Assembly: GCA_027579435.1 (NCBI GenBank)
Contig: JANBPK010001230.1
Span: forward strand, 1-55,237
DNA: 55,237 nt
Direction: 5' to 3'
Source of the DNA: Candolleomyces eurysporus
Taxonomy: Eukaryota > Basidiomycota > Agaricomycetes > Agaricales > Psathyrellaceae
Below, piece after piece: positions 9,987 to 21,887 of this stretch. The position numbers were made by a program, and so were the translations under genes. The notes below the pieces were generated by a model. It did not search any database. It saw only the letters and a program-made list of their open reading frames with translations, and was not told the origin of the DNA. The first letter of the stretch is position 1. Each line of letters starts with the position of its first letter.

Positions 9987-12900
9987 TCTTGAGACTGATC
10001 ACAAGAAGGCAGCCAGGCGGTAGAAGTAAAGGGGCTAGAGGGCGTTCTATGAGATTCAGACAGAGTAGCTACGCTCAGGATTTCTGCAATCACTGTGCGA
10101 ATCACTTACGATGTGATGTTGAGAAATGGACCTCTGCTGCTCAGCCAGAAGACTTCACGTTGAGTCAGCTTTTATATGTAAAAAATAAATGAAAATCGTC
10201 GAATCCAATGGCCGATGTGTGCCTTTGTGGAACCATCTCCGGGACAAGATGGGTGTTCTCTTCCACCTCCGTCGAGTACTGCTAAATCGGGGGGTGGATC
10301 TAAGCGAGGACCACCATACACCCTGCCACCCTCACCACGGCCCTTTCGCAATACATCCGCAAGAGATTTGAATCATTCATCAAAGTCCCAAGAATGGAAT
10401 GTGCTCGATGTTGCCTCGATGCAATGTTTGGAAAATGTGACCAAAAGACCGGTGCGAAAGAAAGACTCCTCGATGCAATGTTTGGAAAATGTGACCAAGA
10501 GACCGGTGCGAAAAATGTGGCACGAACCGGGGTTTGGGCACTGGAAACGAGCGCGCAGCACGAAGAGGGCCTCTGTCGAACGAGCAAGCTAGCGTTCATG
10601 GTGTTTCAGGTTGCTTTCTCAATCTCCTCCCTCACAGGTACAATATCGGTGAATGCAGCGAGCACCCTGGGAGTTAAACTCTGAAGTTTCTGGTGACCCT
10701 GCCGGTGTAGGTTTCCCTGGAAAAGTGAATGGACTTAGTTGAGGGATTCCTCATCGAGAGATGGTCCATTATGTAACAACTTCTAACCGCTTAATGGAGT
10801 TGAGAAAAGCCTCGTCCCCCAAATTAAGGCGGTGTACGACGCCCGGCAAGAATCGTGATGGACCCTGAGAGCGGATTTTCTCTTCGCTGGGGCTGAACAG
10901 CCTACTACTTAATGTATGTCTTCTTGAACGGAGTGAGAGCAAACAAAGACATACATCGTCAGTCTGGCTACGAGACTATGAACAACCCCTTCTTATTGAG
11001 AGTGACAAAGCGTAACATGACAGAAATCAGGACTACCTTGGGACCAGAGAAGACAGGCTTTCTAGCACCTGATTCTCTGTCTCCCCTTCTTATTGAGTCC
11101 GTTCCTAAGGGCCGACTCGCAATTAACACGGTCTTCCTATTCAGTTACGAATTTAGCACTTACGAATACGGAGGCCCTCGGAGACCACATCAAGGTCCAG
11201 AGAGCCTCATGGAAAGGGTCTACATTCCTGGGGAAACATACCTCAGTATCTGAACAGCACATTTGTCTCTATCGACAAATGAGGATATACCCAACCTTTT
11301 TACAGGATCCTCCATCATGTGCTTATCCATGTCGAGCTGTCCATTCGAGGTGTACTTCAACTTACGCATGAGAATCATGATGGCCGTCACTGATCGCGTC
11401 AGGCTCTCCAGTCTCTGAAAAGAGCAACTTGTAATGTCCCGCTTGCCCTGGATCAGTGAGTGCAGCGACGTCAGACCTGCTTCCGAGCTTGACCATACGC
11501 AACATATTGAACCGCAATCAACCAATTTGGTGGTGTGACCAGCCTTGAGGCGTAATCGCTGTCAGAACTCCTCTCGCAAAGTATGCAAATGCCAACTGTA
11601 AGCACGGGGATCAATGTCCCAAGCTTATCGCCAGCAATCATTTTACCTGGGGCTTCAGCCTAAAACGCTTGTGTCCTCGTAAAACGTTTCGAAAGGCCTG
11701 ACACCGGACCCGTTACGGCACTCAATGACAGGACGCGATGAGCAGATATGCAACACGGGCCTTGCCGTCGATAGGTCATACTGCTCCTTCCAAGTCACCG
11801 GAACGGTCATTCCGACATGCACAACAATAGGTTCTCGCAACTGATGAAACTAAAAGCACCCAGGTCGGTCCAAAACCATTAGGGGTGATGTCAGGAAAAC
11901 GTGTTGCGGCCAACTTGTGAAGAAGAGTAATTGAATAGGGGAAGTAAGAAAGAGCTGGAATGATTTCATCTATTTCAAATGTATTCAATCCTGCAGTCAA
12001 ACATAAAATTAGCGTCTGAATCGTGCGCGTCGAAAGGCAGTGGCGCTTTCTTGGTGGCTTTATCGGCTCGTTCATTGATATACCTTTTCTGTGTAGTGCA
12101 GCAAGTGTGTTCGGTCGGTATTGCAGGGATATTGTGGCTGACTGACTTTGTGGTAATATCGGGACGGAGAATGAGAAGGCACGCGTTGTGGGTCCAGGCC
12201 AAAACCCATCCCCTTGCTCAAAATTCCACGATCTCGTCTAATCGACGCCCAAAGCGTGAAAATATCATCGAGCTAGTACTGAGTACTGACCCAAAGCCAC
12301 TGATAGAGCAATAATTTGACATAAGGAGCGAAATGCCTGGGTCCTGAGGTCTGATCACAACAGCCACCATGGTCATCCAAGCGTGGAATGACACCACATG
12401 CACTCGTCTTAATGTCGACGAAAGACACGTTTTCTAGAGTGGCATCTATGAGTACCAAGTTCAGGGAGAAGCGCGAATGAGTACCGCATGGTGCCAAAGT
12501 CACCTCCCTTGGTGCATCGCTTTATCCGAGACGTCCGACCATACCGCTGAACATACCCCCGTACATCGGGTAAGTCCAGTGAGCGGAAGCCAGCATAGAA
12601 CCCCATACATTTTGTAACACGGTGAGTCACGGATGATCGATGACCTAGGCGCTCGCCTCAGTCTCGGAGGACGACGCTCGGAGACGGTGGATCTTCAGCG
12701 ATCAGGCTCCTACAAAAGATTAGCCTCGTATCGCTATTGCGGCAGGCTTGCAAGCGTACCCTACCATAGGGTCTTTTCTCTAAGTCTAGAGATGCCCTCA
12801 CGCTGACAGAACTCCCCTCACAACAGGCTGAATGCGATGGTGTACTGAACGATGCTGCGGAGCCCACATTACAGAAAGAAGCGCTACGAATACAACAGCA

Positions 12901-13130
12901 ACGAGTATCTGGATCCAATCAACCATAAAGGTAAACCCAAATGTATCCTCTCTGAGAGAATCTTCTGCAACTCCTCTTTTTGCGACGCTGTCAAGGTCGT
13001 CGGGGAAATGGTATTTCATTCCACAATCAAATCATCCTTTCTCCGTACCTGCCCATCCTTATCGCCACACTCTCACCCCAGTCCACCGACCGCTGATGAG
13101 GCTTATATCCACCTCCTTCTTCCCTGACCC
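9987..13130. other. 3.1-kb stretch without a recognisable gene
   Basis: Contains a 54-bp tandem duplication (listed separately). Between about 11.2 and 13.0 kb the minus strand has several medium frames in series, including FEIDEIIPALSYFPYSITLL (11776-12075) and a possible membrane segment WIQILVAVVFVALLSVMW (12798-13019). These could be exons of a decayed membrane-protein gene, but I could not join them with credible splice sites or assign a family. Confidence 0.35.
10414..10521. repeat. 54-bp tandem duplication (two units)
   Basis: The unit beginning cctcgatgcaatgtttggaa at 10414 is repeated at 10468 with very few differences and includes aaaatgtgaccaa and gaccggtgcgaaa. The length (18 codons) keeps frames open across both units on either strand, which explains the two similar ORFs here. 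No gene is evident. Confidence 0.8.
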
Positions 13131-14014
13131 TTATGCGCCCGTGAGTACTTCGAAGAGCGGTGTGACGACTTTGGCTATGAGGTCGTCCCGGCGGAAGACT
13201 GGATCGGGTTTCTCTTCGACAAAGGAATACGATATCTTGTGCCTCACCAAAGGAGGTTTCGTTCCCTGCCTTTTGGAAACCGTATCTTCGTCCCGCGCTT
13301 CCATCTAGGCTGGATCTGAATTTCCAGCGCCTTCTCCTCGATTGTCCCGTTCAACAACTTCCAGCCGACCTTCGGTCGTTTCGTAGCACCGTCGTACGAT
13401 TCGCGTAGTGAGACTTTGCGGGGTTTGGGGATTTCGGTGGTTTTCTCGGGGGAGTGGTCTCTTCGTGCGCCTCCTGCGGAGCGGCCGTTGGAGTGACCTT
13501 GTCGTGATGGACGAGGCATGCTGCCAGCTCGACCTCAACGTGGGCCGCCACCCATTCCGCCCACGCCTCCCAGTCCTCCTATCCTGAATAGTGGTGAGGC
13601 TCCACCGAGGATCGATCTGTAACAATGTTAGCTCACTGGCAAGTAGGAGAAAGAGAGGATAGGCACACGTACTCAAATCTCTCAACAGGATCGCTAATGT
13701 TGGGGCCGGTATAGCTTCCTTCGAGTTCAGACGTTGTGAAAGTGAAAGGAGGGCCGCCTACGCCAGGGGATCCAATGAAACCACTGGATCCTCCGCCGGT
13801 CCCTGCGCCTGGTGATCCTCGGCCGCCTTTCAGAACTTCTTCACTGAACTGGTCGTACTGTTCGTTTCTGTTTGTCTCTAGGGACTTCGAATGCTCCTGA
13901 AATCTGTGGGGAGTCGGTATGACGTCAAGAGGACGGGAGTTGGAAGCTCACCTTCCTGAACTTTTTCGTTGCCTCTTCCGAGCTCTTTTTCCTTTCTGGA
14001 CGCCATTTCAATGC
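13131..14014 (-). pseudogene. DnaJ class B (Sis1-like) pseudogene, copy 2
   Basis: Exons equivalent to 2, 3 and 4 of the intact-frame copy are present with all splice sites conserved: 13952-14014 (63 bp, same size as the intact exon), 13673-13903, and 13616 down to about 13131. Exon 1 with the start codon is missing. The J-domain catalytic tripeptide HPD has become RPE in LKWRPERKKSSEEATKKF, and exon 3 is 17 bp shorter than its intact equivalent, shifting the frame. CTD I survives in pieces (GARRDHSPEKTTEIPKP; LLNGTIEEKALEIQIQPRW). The end reads RRDDLIAKVVTPLFEVLTGA then stop, slightly further into CTD II than the other copies. Nonfunctional as a J-protein. Confidence 0.88.
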
Positions 14015-14787
14015 CTGTTGGATGCGGTTAGCGTACTAGAGAGAAGCGCCCGATGTTTGGTCTTGATCACCCTGTGACCAAACATTGCGCCGGCACGGCT
14101 CAGGCACGATCCCGGTACCTTACTCCCGTGATCCGTCAAACGCAATCAAGCTTCGAATTTTCGGTAACCGACCAGCTGCGTCCTACCAATCTAGTCTAAC
14201 TCTCCCTCTCTCTCGAAGCGGACCATTCGCATCTTGAACTTAGGCGTACGTGCCCGGGGTCTTCAAAGCACCCAAATACGACTGGAAGTTGTTGAAGTCG
14301 GAATTGCCCACAGCAACCACCAAATCATCGTTCCGCGAGATCAACTGGTTCCAGAAGGAAAGGAAAGGAAGGTATGCTGGAGGAGAAGGAGACGGAGAGA
14401 GGGAGTTCAACATCACGTATATTGGATATTCAGATGGCCACAGATTATAGCTACAGTCGCTGAGGTAGGTGTGCACACGTCGAGATCCAGTCGTCGTCCC
14501 GTGAAAATAGAATATAAGTCGAAAACCAGCGAATCGGATCGCAACATATGAAGAGTGCGTAACAACTTGAGTACATAAACCGATGAAAGAGGGAAAATGG
14601 ACTATATGAGCCTGAGGAACGCGTCCTGAGGTGCTCGTGCTCGTGTGGGCATTCAAACCAGATCAACTTCTTTGAGAAGGGGGTTTGAAAGGCGAAGGTT
14701 AAACGGATCGAGATAGGAGAGAAGGGTAGTGCATTGTTCTATTTCAGCCTTTTGCAGGTGAGTTGCGCGCATTTTTAAAACTCCCGA
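14015..14787. other. Intergenic, no gene seen
   Basis: At 14052-14090 a short inverted pair (gatgtttggtc ... gtgaccaaacat) lies upstream of DnaJ copy 2; related words occur near 6013 and in the 54-bp repeat. Overlapping frames at 14234-14656 on both strands show no recognisable motif. Confidence 0.4.
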
Positions 14788-15641
14788 TTACGCACTGAAC
14801 GCGAGCCGTCGGGCCCAGGGGAGTTTCTTGAACCAGGCCATAAGCCACCGAATAAAGAATGACAAGCATGCGATAACACCGTTCGTGGGTCTGGGTGGTG
14901 CATCTTGCGAGAGACGTAGACTGGCGGCATCAATATCCCCTCCGGAGTCTCGAGAGCTGGGAGGATCATGGACTATAGTAACATAAAAACGAGGATCGCA
15001 ACAAAGCGCGTTGACCGGAAAGGGTGGCCACTTACATGGTTGTGTGGCGATAGTGATCTCAAATCTTGGTGACATGTAAGGGCCGAGTCCAACTGAACTT
15101 GATATCGGCCAGGAATTGTGGCGACGCTGTGGGGGGCGGCTCAAACCAGCCGAAGCTTGGCCATTCAAGATTGCATCCAAGATCGAAGGCAAAGTTGATG
15201 CTCGAAGCAGCCACGGTAATTCTGAATGTTGAAGTCCTTCCCGAGACGTTGGAGAACGTGGGGGGAGTTGAGCGTCTCTCATGTCCGGACTGTCGAGGGA
15301 ATCGTGGTGTGGCGCAGATCCCGTGGGGTGAAACCGTCTCGCCTCAGTACCTGCTAGAATAATCTCCATTTCAGAATCTGGTGTCTCCCTCGCGGTGGCG
15401 ACCTAGGGAACTGGCACCTACAGAAAGACCATTTGCTATCACCGTTGAGGCTGGAGTTGCGGGCTTGCGTCGAACTGACATTATTTGAGTTGATGTTCTC
15501 GGTAGTTGTCTGGTTTTGAGAGTTTTTGTAGCTGTTGTAGACTGCATAGGATTGGTCGATGTAGATGGCGAACGTAGGAGTTTCGTGTGCTTTCTGGAAA
15601 GACTCTGAATAGTTTCCCCGAGATGATGTCTGTTCAGCCAT
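14788..15641 (-). CDS. Unrecognised MAE-family protein, copy B
   Basis: Second paralog of the family. Exon 1 starts at ATG 15641 (MAEQTSSRGNYSESFQ) and contains AIYIDQSYAVYNSYKNSQNQ and STQARNSSLNGDSKWSF, ending at a GTAGGTG donor. The next exon begins after an AG near 15359 with CTEARRFHPTGSAPHHDS and contains SRPPQRRHNSWPISSS. A probable intron starts near 15039 (GTAAGTGG). The last exon contains VHDPPSSRDSGGDIDAASL and the conserved tail GVIACLSFFIRWLMAWFKKL followed by PWARRLAFSA and a stop at 14788. This copy gives the clearest C-terminus: an aromatic, basic, amphipathic segment right at the end. Function unknown. Confidence 0.62.
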
Positions 15642-17306
15642 GTCTAGAACGAGTGCATAGAACGAATGCAGAGATGGTGGTGCTCAGATCAGTGGAGCGG
15701 AGGATTGTGGAAGTAGAGGTGGGATGTAGCGGTCGGTGGTGACTTGAATTTTGTATTTAGTGTTATGGTTGCACCCCCATTTAAATAGGCCAGTTCCTGA
15801 CACTTACAAATTTGGCAAGTACGGTGAGATCTTGGGGTCCGAAAGACCGTTATCCACGGTCCTCGATTGCAGGTAGACTCCGAATCCGAGGTCATCAAGG
15901 CTCGTAAGAAGCTATCGAGAATGTTCGCGACATATACCGATGCAAAGTGAAGTAACAGCCTCAGCCTACTCCCCGTAGCTCACATCTGGATGATGGTCTA
16001 TGAGTGCGCGACAGATTTGGTTTTTGGTGCCACAGTGACTTCAGATATCATATTTTGGTTTCCTGATTCGCACTCAAGGGCTCAATCACGAACATTCAGC
16101 CTACCGTCACAGTGAACCTTCACGGGCTGGACCGTGAATGTTCCTATTACATGCCTGAGATCGACGTCGAGCGAGGAGTATTGCGGAAGCGGAAAAAGAC
16201 TATTTGGAAAGCAAAATTCCAATGAAGTAACGCAAACTGTCTGGGGTTAGTTCCTTGATGGAGAGCAACCGCGTGTTACAGACCTTGATCAGGTTTGGTG
16301 AGAAACTGTCACTTAACAAGAGCTCAATACGGACTGCCATTGGTTGGCCAACATATCAAATGCTGTTAGGTTGGGGGTCGGCTCATCCGTATGACAGACA
16401 GCTTCAAATAGAATTCTCGGCATCGGGTCAGAAGATTTTAGCAGGTGGAATCCAGACCGCGGTTTTCGGATGGTGCCTGCCGTTTCTCTCGAAGGCCACT
16501 GTGTGCCAATTTATTTCATGAAATTCACGCTGAACTCAATGTTGCTGGTCTTGGTGATGCTTGGAAGCGTTTCGACAAGAACCCACACATATGCTTTGCC
16601 AAGAATACTCGTGCCGCTGCCCTTCCCTCGCGGCATACCTGTATGTCTGTGGAGATCTCTCAGAGTAAGTCCCCCTCATGGCCTACCTAGAGGGCCAAAC
16701 AAGTGCATAGCAAGGCAAAGGAGATACAAACGTCCAAATTGAGGGTTTGGACAAGGAGCAGGGGTCGAAAGCATGCGAGGACTAGCGCTCTAGTTGGGCT
16801 GGTCGTTTTGACTAAAACTTTCTAGACGATTTACTGGGTTGGGATTAGTTGCGCCTGCCGTCCCACCCGGCTACTCATTGGATCATATATTTTGTAGAAT
16901 TCTCAAGACGAGAGTACGATGTGATTTCTAACCGGGGTTAGCACGCTTTTCCGAATTCCGAGAACTGTGGCAAGAAGGCGTATACAACCCCATTGTCTGG
17001 TACCGATATAACATGACTTGACTTATGAGGCAGTCCTCGAGGAAAGTAGGAGCACTTTAAAGTTCAAGGCAGCTTTCAATCACGATGACCGCCTGGAATT
17101 CTGACAGATTTTTGCGTGGGCTATCTAACAAGTCAGGTGAGGCAGGCCAATATTCAAGATCGGCGGCACACAATCGTCCAGTTGTCGAAACCACCGGCTC
17201 AGTTCTCAAAATATGGAAGTCACTGTTCGGTAAACAGGTAAAGGTAGACATGCGTCCCGTAGCCAGACTGATGAGTGAGAGCGCTCCTGCATCATCGTCA
17301 AGTAGA
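15642..17306. other. 1.7-kb stretch, no gene recognised
   Basis: Short open frames (16255-16521, 16445-16690, 16470-16742, all plus and mutually overlapping) lack known motifs. The 5' flank of MAE copy B (15.65-15.9 kb) probably contains its promoter but no clear TATA box was found. Confidence 0.4.
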
Positions 17307-18713
17307 CCACTAGGCGCCCCGCGTCGGGTTAAAACCACTCGACGCGGTCACCCGCCCAGCCGGTTTGCCAAACCTTGGCTGACTGGGACTGATAACCTGT
17401 CTGACTGGGCGCAGTCGGGTTATTGGCAACGGGTGAATTCCTAAGAATCTTCACCCGATTTTTGTTACAAACAATCCGCCAGGGCCGGGTCACTGGGCGA
17501 GTTGTTTTGCCTCATTTTGTGGATTAATTTAACGCGTAAAGGCGGATGGGTTTAACTTGTGATTCCAGTGCTTTTAGCTCGGTTTACAGGGTCAATATTC
17601 CGGCAGAGGAGCAAGTAAAACCGCCAATGCAGCCGGCTGACGGGTGAATTCAGCCCGCTTCAGGGGTGTAAATAGTTCGCTCTACGGGTGGAATTGAATC
17701 GGTTTACAGTTGTATTAAATCGTGTTGTACGGGCGATATTTTATTGGCATTTAACTGTATCTATAGCTCGACTGTTTGGAAGGGGAAGTAGAAGATCGGT
17801 ATGACATTGAGGTATAGTCTCGAAGGTAAAATTAAATAAAAGAGGTGTTGCGAGGGCGAAAAGTAGTGGATATACGGGTGAACGGGGTCAAAAGAGTCGG
17901 TTGTAATTGAAAAGTGAATCTATGAGTGGCAGAGTGACTTAGCTATTGCAAAAGCCGTGAAGAAGGATGTTGTACTTACGATGAATTCCAACCCCCGTGT
18001 CGAATAACCGTATAATGCTGGGCAGGCTTGATTGGCTTTCATCAGCTGAGAGTGTTCAGGGCAGAGAGAAGCGGGGAGAGTGACGATTAAGCTATGTGAG
18101 AGGATCAACACAATGGCGATTGGACTAAGTTGACATGAAGGATGGGAGTTGAGAGGGAAGAGTTAAGATTCAGAGGTGCGTTGGAAGAGACAAAAAGTTG
18201 CGTCGAGGCTGACGCGCACCTTCCCGCTGATCATTGCCCACTCGCTTCAGAGTGGTCCTTGAGCGGTCCGCCTTGCGTCAGCCTCCTAAAGGATGGGGAT
18301 CACAAAGCACCGTGCCTTCCTCTGTTCGAATATCTGGGCATCAATCTTGCAAACAAGATAAACGCATTGAAACATTCACTGAGTAGCTAGAAAGATCTAC
18401 TAGCCATCCCCCAAGTCCCTGTCATTTTCGAATGCTGGTAACCTGCCTAAACGAGGTCTTTTCACTTGCCCATAATCTGGAGTTACAAGCCAAAATGACC
18501 AGTGCGGACAGGGTGAAGCAACCCGTACCGTAGCTGGTTTTTTCCCCCCCATGTTATCACCTGTCAGCCAAGGGAAACAAACTCGTTATCGTGCGGGGGA
18601 TTCCAATCCGATCATATCCCAGTTTCCTCTTTTTGGGATCACCCGGTGGAGCCTGTCTGACGGGTTGAATCCGTCGCACGGGTTGCTTTAACCCGACGCG
18701 GGGCGCGTAGTGG
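17307..18713. mobile_element. ~1.4-kb element with terminal inverted repeats, no transposase
   Basis: The left end ccactaggcgccccgcgtcg (17307) is the near-perfect reverse complement of the right end gacgcggggcgcgtagtgg (18713), continuing through gggttaaa. Weaker inverted similarity runs further in: ccttggctgac plus ctgataac near 17380-17398 matches the complement of gttatcacctgtcagccaagg near 18553-18573. The interior has repeated gggtgaattc / cgggtt-type words and no long coding frame apart from small ORFs. This fits a non-autonomous DNA transposon. No unambiguous target-site duplication is visible. Confidence 0.65.
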
Positions 18714-19559
18714 ACGTCCGGACTCTCGCGGTCTGTCTCGATTTGCTTGCAGAGGAAGCCAGTGCTTTCGGGGGCCNTCAATACGATTTAGCTATAGTTC
18801 AGGTAGCATCGGTCGATTCGGCCCCTAGACACGGAGAATAAATTCCCCATCAAATTTAGCGGATTTGAAGACGGTGGTATATTTGGTGCCGCAAACACAA
18901 CAGCGACAGGTGTCTGTATCCAATCAGCCATCAGAAAAATCTAAGAAAATGAATCACTTAAAGACTTAAAATAAAGCGGAGAGCGGACTTGTGAGGTCCT
19001 TGTCAGTAGACAACTAAGTTCCTCAGGTCGGTTAAATACGAGCCTCACCAACGACAGACACGTCTGGTCCTAAAACCAGCTGGTATGAACTTGATTGAGT
19101 ATGAGCTATTGATAAGACCAGTAAAATCGATTTAACGAGCTGGAGCAAATCAATATGGTAAGTACGACGTCTACCATCGAGCTTAGATATAGGAATGTAC
19201 ATTGGTATATACCCGTGAATCAGAAGCATAACAAGCATAGCGAATTGGAACACAGCACATCTGAACAGCAAAAAATAGCAACATGAATAACTACCGGGAC
19301 TCACATAGCACGTATTCAGCATGCTGAAGGAAGGGGAATGCGGCATTAGAACCTTCGGGGTGGGTATATTACAAGGCATTAGCGCAGACCCCGCTGGCTG
19401 CGATTAGGACGAGAGACAATGCGACAAGGGAAAGAGGGAGAGAGTGAAAGCACGGGGATATGCAAGCTGACTGTCTGTAAGACAAGCCTCGTGTATTAGA
19501 AGTGTTGTTCCACTTACTTGAATTATCGGACACGATCCTCGCCCTCGCGAAAAGATCGT
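18714..19559. other. Intergenic, no gene assigned
   Basis: A minus-strand frame at 19032-19379 contains a hydrophobic stretch (FQFAMLVMLLIHGYIPMYIP) but has no recognised family and no convincing exon partners, so it is not called as a gene. Confidence 0.35.
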
Positions 19560-20456
19560 TCAAACGACCCCATCTGAAGGAGAACCACGGTTGGAAGAGG
19601 CTCCAATGGGGTTTCTGAGCCAGGTCACGAGCCACCGAAGGAAAACAGCTGGTAGGCTAGCCAGTATGCCGTTTGTGGGTGGCGTATCCTGTGAGTGACC
19701 CCGGCTGGTAGAATGGTAACGACCGATAGAGTCGTTTCCAAAGTCAAGAGAGGCGGAAGGCTCACGATCTACGACAGCACGGTGACCTCAGAGCGATTCA
19801 GAACATAAACTGGAAAGTCGACGACTTACGTGGTTGTGAAGTGCCAGGTCGGGCCGGGTCTATATCGGAGCCCCCATAGCCCGGCGAAGGGAATCCAGTC
19901 GGATAAGAGGGCGCTAGTGGCAACTCTCAGCACGAGGAAAGCATCGGTGGAATATATTGACAACCCACATGGCGGATAGGAATTGTGCCGTCGTTGCGGG
20001 GAACGGCTCGGGCTAGGACGGGCACCGCTATGAAGGGGATTATGCTCATTGGCATTCCCGGCTGCGAACGATGAAGAGGAATATTGTGTGGATGCGGTAG
20101 GGTGAAGTTGACCGGAAGTCTGCTCGGTCCCTAGGAATGAAATGAGTGTAAACATTCGAATAACCCATCTCTGCCGCAGCAATGGCCTAATAGCTAATAG
20201 GAGGGGATCGGTACTTACGGAGCGTCCATCTAGCGTCGCCGTTGAGGCTGGAGTTGCGGGCCTGCGTTGAACTGAGATTACGTGAGTTAATAGTCTCAGT
20301 ATTCGTCCAGTTCTGAGAGTTGTGATAGTTGTTGTAAACTGCGTAGGATTGGTCAATGTAGATCATGGTGGGGGTAGAGGACCATGGAGCCTCGCGTCCT
20401 TGCGGGAAAGCGTCTGATTGGGTTTCCTGGGCCTGAGATGATAATCTTTCAGCCAT
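19560..20456 (-). CDS. Unrecognised MAE-family protein, copy C
   Basis: Third paralog, directly downstream (326 bp) of the DnaJ copy 3 gene and in the same direction. Exon 1 starts at ATG 20456 (MAERLSSQAQETQSDAFP) and contains MIYIDQSYAVYNNYHNSQNW and STQARNSSLNGDARWTL, ending at a GTAAGTACC donor near 20217. The next exon starts RTEQTSGQLHPTASTQYSSS and includes SRSPQRRHNSYP. A later piece reads YPTGFPSPGYGG, then an exon with REPSASLDFGNDSIGRY and DTPPTNGILASLPAVFLRWL, and stops near 19560. The frame between RRHNSYP and the GFPSPGY piece needs an extra intron or a frameshift, so this copy may be damaged. Function unknown. Confidence 0.58.
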
Positions 20457-20781
20457 ACCCGAAAATTTTTATGAGAAGACAATGAGGTAGTATGGGAGGG
20501 GAGTGAAGGACGAAGCTGGGGCAAGCGGGCATTTTAAAAGATCAAGAGAAAGTTAGTTCGCCCGATGGGGTAATCAATAAAGAGCCCGACTTTATATGCA
20601 TTGAGGCACGTAACATTAGTATTCCGAGCCGAGGTTATCAGAGAAATCAGCTATCAGAAAATCAGCCTCTCATCGCTTTTGCTGTCACACCACCTGACCT
20701 TTAGCCAAAAATGGTGCAAAAAGCTGGGGAAGGGTTAGTCCGGAGGCCAACTGCCTATCCTGGGCAAGTCTCACGTTTGAG

Positions 20782-21887
20782 TCATGTGATGTTCGTGAGG
20801 GAATTGCCGTCCCGGCGGAAGACTGGATCGGGTTTCTCTTCGACGACGAATACGATATCTTGTGCCTTGCCATAGGAGGTTTCGTTCCCTGCCTTTGGGA
20901 ACCGTATCTTCGTGCCGCTCTTCCAGCCAGGCTGGATCTGGATTTCCAACACCTTCTCCTCNGTCGTCCCGTTCAGCAACTTCCGGCCGACTTTCAGTCG
21001 CTTCGTAGCGCCGTCGTACAAGTCGTGTAGTGAGACTTTGAGGGGTTTCGTGATTTCTGTGGGTTTTTCGGGGGAGTGGTCTCGCCGTGCGCCCCCTGCG
21101 GAGCGGCCGTTGGGGTGGCCCTGTCGTGATGGACGGGGCATGCCGCCTGGCATACCACCGAACCCGGAGGAGAACCCGGACATGTCGTCGTCTTGGTCGA
21201 CGAAGATGTTTGTGCTGCCTGCTCGACCTCGACGTGGGCCGCCACCCATTCCGCCCATTCCACCCATGTTTCCGAGTCCTCCCATCCCGAATAATGGTGA
21301 ATTTCCACCGAATATCGATCTGAATACAAGAACGTTAGCTCAATGACGAGTGGGGGAAGTGGAAAGATGGATATACGTACTCGAAGATCTTGTTGGGATC
21401 GCTGGGGTTGAAGCTGGTATAGCTGCCTCCAGGTCCAGAGGTTGTGAAAGTGAAAGTGGGGCCGCCTGCACCACCGCCTGCGCCAGGGAATCCACCGAAA
21501 TCACTGAATCCCCCGCCAGCCCCTGCGCCTGGTGATGGTCCTCCGCCGCCTTTCAGACCTTCTTCACCGAATTGGTCGTAGACTGTTCGTTTCTGTTTGT
21601 CGCTGAGGACTTCGAATGCTTCTGAAATCTGTGGAGAGTCAGTATGACGTCTATTGGGAAGAGGACGGGATTTTGGGTGCTCACCTCTTTGAACTTTCTC
21701 GTCGCCTCTTCCGAGTTTTTGTTCCTGTCCGGATGCCATTTCAATGCCTGCAGAAGGAGAGGATGTAAGTCGTTGGAATCGGAAGAAAAAGAAGACAAGT
21801 ACCCACCATCTTCTTGTAGGCCTTCTTGATGTCCTCCTCGGAAGCCTCCTTGGCGATGCCCAACGTCTTGTAGTAGTCTTTGCCCAT
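20782..21887 (-). CDS. SIS1: Truncated DnaJ class B co-chaperone (Sis1/DNAJB-like), copy 3
   Basis: Four exons on the minus strand: 21807-21887, 21685-21747, 21381-21628, 20782-21319; the sum gives 309 aa. The J-domain is complete (MGKDYYKTLGIAKEASEEDI, then KWHPDRNKNSEEATRKFKE) with the HPD motif that triggers Hsp70 ATP hydrolysis. A Gly/Phe-rich region follows (GGGFSDFGGFPGAGGG), then MGGLGNMGGMGGMGG. CTD I is present (KVSLHDLYDGATKRLKVGRK ... GTKIRFPKAGNETSYG). The frame ends at RRDGNSLTNIT, where family members normally run on into CTD II and a dimerisation segment; usual length is about 340-380 aa. It could still stimulate Hsp70 but should dimerise poorly (inference). It is divergent from VTC1. 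One N near 20962 does not shift the frame. Confidence 0.85.

Noticed and set aside
11776..13019. Series of minus frames considered as a methyltransferase-like or other membrane-protein gene
   Set aside because: Single hydrophobic stretches and a suggestive phrase, but no catalytic motif and no consistent splice chain; left as unassigned sequence.
19032..19379. Hydrophobic minus frame resembling part of a multi-span receptor
   Set aside because: One hydrophobic stretch only, no family motif, no adjoining exons.
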